NCBI RefSeq assembly: GCF_050262165.1
Contig: NZ_CP189844.1
Source: Parvimonas sp015257355
Lineage (GTDB): Bacteria; Bacillota; Clostridia; Tissierellales; Peptoniphilaceae
Reading direction: 5' to 3' (one strand)
Length of the DNA: 64,000 nt
The notes under the pieces were generated by a model. That model saw only the letters and a list, made by a program, of their open reading frames with translations, searched no databases and was not told the origin of the DNA. A program made the translations under genes and the position numbers. This document shows, in pieces, positions 59,372-64,000 of this stretch. Within the stretch, counting starts at the first letter, position 1, and each line of letters begins with the position of its first letter.

Positions 59372-60415
59372 ATGAATAGTTTAAAAACTGATGATTTTGA
59401 TTTTGAGCTTGATGAGTCTTTGATTGCTCAGTTTCCGCTTAAGGATAGATCAAGTTCAAAACTTTTAGTTGTGAATAGAGAAAATTTTGATTTAGAACAT
59501 AAAAATTTTAAAAATATTGTTGATTATATAAAAAAAGATGATGTTTTAGTAATTAATGATACTAAAGTTATTCCTGCAAGACTTTTTGGAGCAAGACCGG
59601 GTAAGGACGAAGCGATTGAAGTTTTGCTCTTGAAAAAGCACGAGGATAATACTTGGGAAACTTTGGTTAAGCCCGGAAAGAAAATGAAGATAGGCTCAAA
59701 AGTTGAGTTTGGGAATGGAAAATTGCTTGGAGAAGTTGTAGGTATAAGTGAGGATGGAGAAAGATTTGTAAAATTTTCTTATGATGGAATTTTTGAAGAA
59801 ATTTTGGACGAACTTGGAACAATGCCACTTCCACCATATATTCATGAAAAATTGGAAGAAAGAGACAGATACCAAACTGTTTATGCAAAACATAATGGTT
59901 CCGCCGCAGCACCAACAGCAGGACTTCATTTTACAGATGAACTTTTAAAAGAGCTTCAAGAAAAGGGAGTTAAGATTGCAAGAGTTACTCTTCATGTCGG
60001 ACTTGGAACTTTTAGACCTGTTAAGGTTGATAATGTTTTGGAACATAAGATGCATGATGAGTATTATGAAATTTCAGAAGAAAGTGTTGAAATAATTAAT
60101 TATGCAAAAGAAAATGGAAATAGAATTTTTGCAGTTGGGACTACTAGCGTAAGAACTTTGGAAACAGTTTATAAAAAATATGGAAAACTTGTAGCTTGTA
60201 AAGGAAATACGGATATTTTCATTTATCCAGGTTTTGAGTTTAAGGTTGTTGATTGCCTTATTACAAATTTTCATTTACCAAAATCAACATTAATTATGCT
60301 TGTTAGTGCTTTTGCATCAAAAGAGATAATAATGAATGCATATAATGAGGCTACAAAGAATAAATACAGATTTTTCAGTTTTGGAGATGCAATGCTTATT
60401 AAAAAGGAGAAGTAA
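59372..60415 (+). CDS. queA: S-adenosylmethionine:tRNA ribosyltransferase-isomerase
   Basis: 347 aa from ATG 59372 (AAAGGAAGAG upstream). FDFELDESLIAQFPLKDRSSSKLLVV at the N terminus, VLVINDTKVIPARLFGA, KHNGSAAAPTAGLHFTD near 173-189, and GTTSVRTLE are all QueA hallmarks. It transfers the ribosyl part of SAM to preQ1 in tRNA, forming epoxyqueuosine. Its stop overlaps the tgt start. Confidence 0.96.
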   Translation: MNSLKTDDFDFELDESLIAQFPLKDRSSSKLLVVNRENFDLEHKNFKNIVDYIKKDDVLVINDTKVIPARLFGARPGKDEAIEVLLLKKHEDNTWETLVKPGKKMKIGSKVEFGNGKLLGEVVGISEDGERFVKFSYDGIFEEILDELGTMPLPPYIHEKLEERDRYQTVYAKHNGSAAAPTAGLHFTDELLKELQEKGVKIARVTLHVGLGTFRPVKVDNVLEHKMHDEYYEISEESVEIINYAKENGNRIFAVGTTSVRTLETVYKKYGKLVACKGNTDIFIYPGFEFKVVDCLITNFHLPKSTLIMLVSAFASKEIIMNAYNEATKNKYRFFSFGDAMLIKKEK

Positions 60416-61533
60416 TGGAGTTAAAATATGAATTGATAAAAAAGTCTTCTGACTGTAATGCAAGACTTGGAAAAATATATACAAACAGGGGTGTTATCGA
60501 AACTCCAATTTTTATGCCAGTAGGAACGAGAGCGACTGTAAAGGCTATGAATGTAGATGAGTTAAAAGAGATTGGCTCACAAATTATTTTAGGAAATACT
60601 TATCATTTATATTTAAAACCTGGTCAAGAAATTATTAGAATGGCTGGTGGACTTCATAAGTTTATGAATTGGGACAAGCCGATTTTAACAGATAGTGGTG
60701 GTTTTCAAGTTTTCAGTCTTGGAGATATTAGAAAAATAACTGAAGAAGGTGTAGAATTTAGATCTCACATTGACGGTTCAAAGCATTTTATTTCTCCAGA
60801 AAAATCAATGGAAATTCAAAATGATTTAGGCTCTGATATTATGATGGCTTTTGATGAATGCGCACCATATCCTGCAAGTTATGATTATGTAAAGAATTCT
60901 ATGGAAAGAACTTTACGTTGGTTAAAAAGATGTAAGGATTATCATAAAAATACAGATAATCAAGCACTTTTTGGAATTATTCAAGGTGGAATGTTCAAAG
61001 ATTTAAGAAGAGAGTCAGCACTTGCTACAATAGAAATGGATTTACCGGGATATGCTATTGGTGGACTAAGTGTAGGTGAACCTAAAGATATTATGGTTGA
61101 ATATCTAAATTATACAGTACAATTTATGCCTGAAAATAAGCCTAGATATTTAATGGGAGTAGGAACTCCAGATTATTTATTTGAAGCTGTTGAAGCTGGA
61201 ATTGATATGGCTGACTGTGTTCTTCCTACAAGAATTGCAAGAAACGGAACTGCAATGACTTCAAAGGGAAAACTCGTTATAAAAAATGCTAAATATGCAA
61301 AGGACTTTGCTCCACTTGATGATGAATGTGATTGCTATGCTTGTAAAAATCATACAAGAGCTTATATAAGACATTTAATAAATGTTGATGAAATATTAGG
61401 AGCAAGACTTCTTTCAATTCATAATTTAAGATTTTTACTTAAAACAATGGAAAATATAAGACAAGCAATTAGAGAAGATAGATTTTTAGAATACAAAAAA
61501 GAATTCTATAAAAAATATGGATATGAGGACTAA
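60415..61533 (+). CDS. tgt: Queuine tRNA-ribosyltransferase
   Basis: 372 aa. Base-exchange enzyme inserting preQ1 at the wobble G34 of GUN tRNAs. ILTDSGGFQVFSL near 88-100 holds the general-acid Asp; AFDECAPYP and LPTRIARNGTAM (nucleophile region) follow. The zinc site is CDCYACKNHTRAYIRH near 304-319. Forms a coupled pair with queA. Confidence 0.96.
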   Translation: MELKYELIKKSSDCNARLGKIYTNRGVIETPIFMPVGTRATVKAMNVDELKEIGSQIILGNTYHLYLKPGQEIIRMAGGLHKFMNWDKPILTDSGGFQVFSLGDIRKITEEGVEFRSHIDGSKHFISPEKSMEIQNDLGSDIMMAFDECAPYPASYDYVKNSMERTLRWLKRCKDYHKNTDNQALFGIIQGGMFKDLRRESALATIEMDLPGYAIGGLSVGEPKDIMVEYLNYTVQFMPENKPRYLMGVGTPDYLFEAVEAGIDMADCVLPTRIARNGTAMTSKGKLVIKNAKYAKDFAPLDDECDCYACKNHTRAYIRHLINVDEILGARLLSIHNLRFLLKTMENIRQAIREDRFLEYKKEFYKKYGYED

Positions 61534-61535
61534 AA

Positions 61536-62213
61536 ATGAATAAATTTTTAAAATTATTGTTAATTTTAGCGATTACTCCGATAATTTTGGCTACAACAGG
61601 TTTTGTTGTATTGCCATCATCAGTTTTTGCTTATATCAAAGACGGAAAAGAAGTTTTTATCGGATCATATATGATTTTTACATTTGCCATAGCAAATACA
61701 GTATTATCATTTTTTGGAATAACATATTTAAGAAGAGTAAAAAAGAAATTTAATGACGAAAATTATCCAATGGGAGTAACAGTTGTTGCATTTATAAACT
61801 TACTAATCTCTATTATGTGTAATTACTTTACATTTTCAGTTTTAAAACTAATGTTAAAAAATTCAAAAATGGAAATTCCTTTTTTATTAATTAGATTAGT
61901 CTTTACTTTAATAGCAATTTTAACTGTAATGTATGGAATTTATCTAAGACAAGCAAAAAAAGATAATGAGTTTGCAATAAGAAACAAATGGACATTAACA
62001 AATGAAATAGTTTTTACTCTAGCTAATAAATTCTCTGGAGTTGTATTTATTGCAGGAGGAGTTTTTATTTCAATTGTAACTTGGATAATAACAAATCAAA
62101 ATCAACTATATATAACAACAATGTTTACTTTGGGAATTTGTGCTTTATCGTCAAACTATATAAGTAGAACAGTTGGTATGAGATATAAAATTATGTATAA
62201 AGAGAAAAAATAA
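61536..62213 (+). CDS. Six-helix membrane protein, unknown function
   Basis: 225 aa with about six hydrophobic segments (7-29, 42-62, 80-103, 110-130, 152-178, 183-203). It starts two bases after tgt, so it is probably the last gene of that transcript. No family recognised; a relation to queuosine is not implied by the position alone. A bidirectional terminator follows. Confidence 0.7.
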   Translation: MNKFLKLLLILAITPIILATTGFVVLPSSVFAYIKDGKEVFIGSYMIFTFAIANTVLSFFGITYLRRVKKKFNDENYPMGVTVVAFINLLISIMCNYFTFSVLKLMLKNSKMEIPFLLIRLVFTLIAILTVMYGIYLRQAKKDNEFAIRNKWTLTNEIVFTLANKFSGVVFIAGGVFISIVTWIITNQNQLYITTMFTLGICALSSNYISRTVGMRYKIMYKEKK

Positions 62214-62220
62214 AAATAAA

Positions 62221-62247
62221 AAAGAAGTCGTTTAAGCGACTTCTTTT
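62221..62247. terminator. Bidirectional terminator
   Basis: 10-bp stem AAAGAAGTCG (62221-62230) and CGACTTCTTT (62237-62246) with a 6-nt loop, flanked by A and T runs, between convergent genes. It overlaps the end of the minus-strand permease gene. Confidence 0.85.
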
Positions 62248-63347
62248 AATTTGTAATTTTTTATAAATACTGCTAATAGTAAATAAAATATAATAAATAC
62301 AGTTTGTGAGCCTATGAATATTAAAAATTGTTCTGAATTTATATTTTGTAAAAAGTGTATAAAATAATATTGCGGCATAAACTTTGAAAGATTTACAACT
62401 CCTTGTGGCAATAATCTTACAGGGAAAAATACTCCTGATGAGAATGCCATTACTAGTGTAAAAGCTGCATTTATACCATTTATAACTTTTACATTTTTTG
62501 ATAATGATACAAATAGTTGTCCAAGTGAAATTGCAGTAAATGAGAAAACTAGAACAGCTAATATAGTATAAATTATATTTGCTTTTGACATATCCAGATT
62601 TATTCTTAAAAGTACAATGGAGATGTAGATTGCAGATATAAATACTGCTATAATAATTTGAGCTGCAAATTGTTGTAACATTTGTGATTTTTGAGAATAA
62701 GGAGATAGTCCCATTCTCTTTAATAAACTTTCTTTTTTAAATTCTGAATCTATATTTATAATTATAGAAATAACATCCATAAATACAAGATAGCTTAGTA
62801 TTGCAAAAGATGCTGCAAATGCTTCATTTGATTCTTCTTGGCTGTATAATTTTGTATCTACTATTTTAACATCTATTTCTTTATTTAAGGTATCTATAAC
62901 TTCTTTTTGATCTACATTTGATTTATATCCAGCTAGTGTATAATTCATATATTTGTTTAAATCTATCTTTAAAAAAGTTATATAAGCAGTTTTTGTTGAA
63001 GCTAAAAGGGATATAGCTTTTTTATCATTTAGTAAATTTTGTTTAAAATCTTTTTTTATTTCAATAAAAGCTGTAATTTTATTTTCAACTATTTGTTTTT
63101 TTGCTTCGTCTTCAGTTATTTGTCCTTCTGTTACATTATGTTTTTCTTTTATATAATTTATAAAAGCTTTTGAATCTTCACTTTTGTCTTGGTCATTAAT
63201 CATTATATCGAGTTTCATTGCTTTGAATTCTGTTTCTTTAGAGCTTTGACTAGTAAATATAATTAACAAAAGCATAAAAATCATGAAAGAAAATATAATA
63301 GTCTTTATATTTTTAAAACATATTTTTAAATAATTTTTAAAAATCAT
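62232..63347 (-). CDS. ABC-2 type transporter permease
   Basis: 371 aa: N-terminal membrane helix (about 13-32), an extracytoplasmic domain (about 40-180; TEFKAMKLDIMINDQDKSED), then five C-terminal membrane helices with FSSGVFFPVRLLP near 304, the layout of ABC2_membrane_3 exporters (YhfP/DrrB-like). It overlaps the next permease gene (63337) by 11 bases. The partner ATPase is not in the window and should lie beyond position 64000. Substrate unknown. Confidence 0.85.
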   Translation of the reverse strand: MIFKNYLKICFKNIKTIIFSFMIFMLLLIIFTSQSSKETEFKAMKLDIMINDQDKSEDSKAFINYIKEKHNVTEGQITEDEAKKQIVENKITAFIEIKKDFKQNLLNDKKAISLLASTKTAYITFLKIDLNKYMNYTLAGYKSNVDQKEVIDTLNKEIDVKIVDTKLYSQEESNEAFAASFAILSYLVFMDVISIIINIDSEFKKESLLKRMGLSPYSQKSQMLQQFAAQIIIAVFISAIYISIVLLRINLDMSKANIIYTILAVLVFSFTAISLGQLFVSLSKNVKVINGINAAFTLVMAFSSGVFFPVRLLPQGVVNLSKFMPQYYFIHFLQNINSEQFLIFIGSQTVFIIFYLLLAVFIKNYKLKEVA

Positions 63348-63993
63348 TATATTTATGCCTCCTTAAGTAAATTAGTGTAATTCCAAATAATATCAATGAA
63401 AAAGGAATTATATATTGAATCATTGATATTAAGTAATTTATATCATTTGCTATATTAACACCCAATAGAGCATTTTCCATATATATTGTTGGATTTATTT
63501 TTTTTATGATAGGGAAATTAGTAGTAATTATATTTGTAACTCCTGTTCCCATCATTCCGGAAGTGTAGTTCATTAATAAAATAAGTCCAAGCCCTAACGC
63601 CGTTTTCTTTTCTGTTCCCGATTTTATTGATACTGAAAGTAGCATTCCCATTGTTATACCAAAAAACATAATAATTATTATGGTAACAAATGTAGCGAGA
63701 TAGTTTGTTATTAAAGTTATTCCAAAAACAAATTTTACATATAAAATTAGAAGCAAAGTGTTAAAACCTGAAACTAATAATGTAGATAAAATACCATTAA
63801 TCAAATATATTGATTTTTTAAGTGGTGAAACCAGCATTCTCACTGCAAAATCTGATGTTCCATATAAAATGTTATCAATATAAGCAACACCATCAAACAT
63901 AGTATAAAGACTTGTCATAATGACTATTGAAAAAAGCATCATTTCAACTCCACTTGAGCTTTGATTTTTATTTTCAATGAATTCTTTATTCAT
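63337..63993 (-). CDS. ABC-2 type transporter permease, probably 5'-truncated by the window edge
   Basis: The visible 218 aa start at an ATG (63993) without a clear ribosome site in the few bases left, and the frame stays open to the window end. It has about six membrane segments and resembles only the C-terminal half of its 371-aa neighbour, so the real start probably lies outside the window. It would form a heterodimer with the downstream permease. Confidence 0.75.
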   Translation of the reverse strand: MNKEFIENKNQSSSGVEMMLFSIVIMTSLYTMFDGVAYIDNILYGTSDFAVRMLVSPLKKSIYLINGILSTLLVSGFNTLLLILYVKFVFGITLITNYLATFVTIIIIMFFGITMGMLLSVSIKSGTEKKTALGLGLILLMNYTSGMMGTGVTNIITTNFPIIKKINPTIYMENALLGVNIANDINYLISMIQYIIPFSLILFGITLIYLRRHKYNDF

Positions 63994-64000
63994 ATTTTTA

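Overview
The window is AT-rich (roughly 28-30% GC by eye) chromosomal DNA of a Gram-positive anaerobe of the Firmicutes/Bacillota. The evidence is the very low GC, strong AGGAGG-type ribosome sites, sigma-A promoters with 17-bp spacers, a class B sortase, a two-gene LicD cluster, and the gmk-rpoZ-coaBC-priA-def-fmt-rsmB and ruvCAB-queA-tgt orders. Overall content fits the Tissierellia/Peptoniphilaceae (Parvimonas-like), but that placement is an inference. UGA is a normal stop codon here: many genes end in TGA, and prfB carries the classic RF2 autoregulatory frameshift.

Layout. 0-1.4 kb: dihydrofolate reductase and sortase B. 1.5-7.6 kb: a surface-glycan operon (GT2, two LicD proteins, flippase) followed by a three-domain HTH-LicC-LicA fusion, i.e. 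phosphocholine activation and transfer. 7.7-13.0 kb: ECF transporter EcfA1-EcfA2-EcfT, RqcH, and an Fe-S/CCG protein. 13.1-19.3 kb: a two-armed divergent cluster built around a radical SAM protein of the ArsS/DUF3641 type whose C terminus reads ...GSS-UGA-GGEIG. The UGA is followed by a SECIS-like hairpin, so this is very probably a selenoprotein. Its partners are a CxxC AhpD-like protein, two small glycosyl/nucleotidyl transferases, two TVP38 membrane proteins, a kinase-fold protein lacking the usual catalytic motif, and a double rhodanese. 19.4-21.8 kb: four lipoproteins, one with its frame broken at an A7 tract. 21.9-22.3 kb: tmRNA. 22.9-30.9 kb: housekeeping operon yicC-gmk-rpoZ-coaBC-priA-def-fmt-rsmB. 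31-33.4 kb: small accessory genes (VOC, methyltransferase, DUF2087, GNAT) with a fragment of an ABC ATPase between them. 33.5-35.4 kb: MreB and a TIGR01212 radical SAM protein. 35.7-40.6 kb: SAF-domain dehydrogenase, a DUF3343 Se/S-carrier-like protein, MscS, DUF951, nitroreductase, AlkD. 40.7-44.6 kb: prfB, a 31-aa membrane peptide, recX, GIY-YIG, a YdbC-like protein, a J-domain membrane protein. 44.7-50.0 kb: PepT, PepD, DeoD, DeoC, MsrAB. 50.2-54.7 kb: alanine/sodium symporter, then a repeat-rich GH73 glucosaminidase translationally coupled to a LicB-like permease. 54.8-62.2 kb: unknown protein, RuvCAB, S41 lipoprotein peptidase, QueA, Tgt, membrane protein. 62.2-64 kb: two ABC-2 permeases, the second running off the window.

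Two systems stand out. First, the putative selenocysteine-containing radical SAM cluster; a DUF3343 carrier at 38 kb may belong to the same selenium/sulfur economy. Second, a phosphocholine surface system split over two places 45 kb apart: LicD x2 and the LicCA fusion at 2.5-7.6 kb, and a LicB-like importer overlapping a putative choline-binding autolysin at 51.9-54.7 kb.

No CRISPR array, tRNA, rRNA, insertion sequence or prophage was seen.
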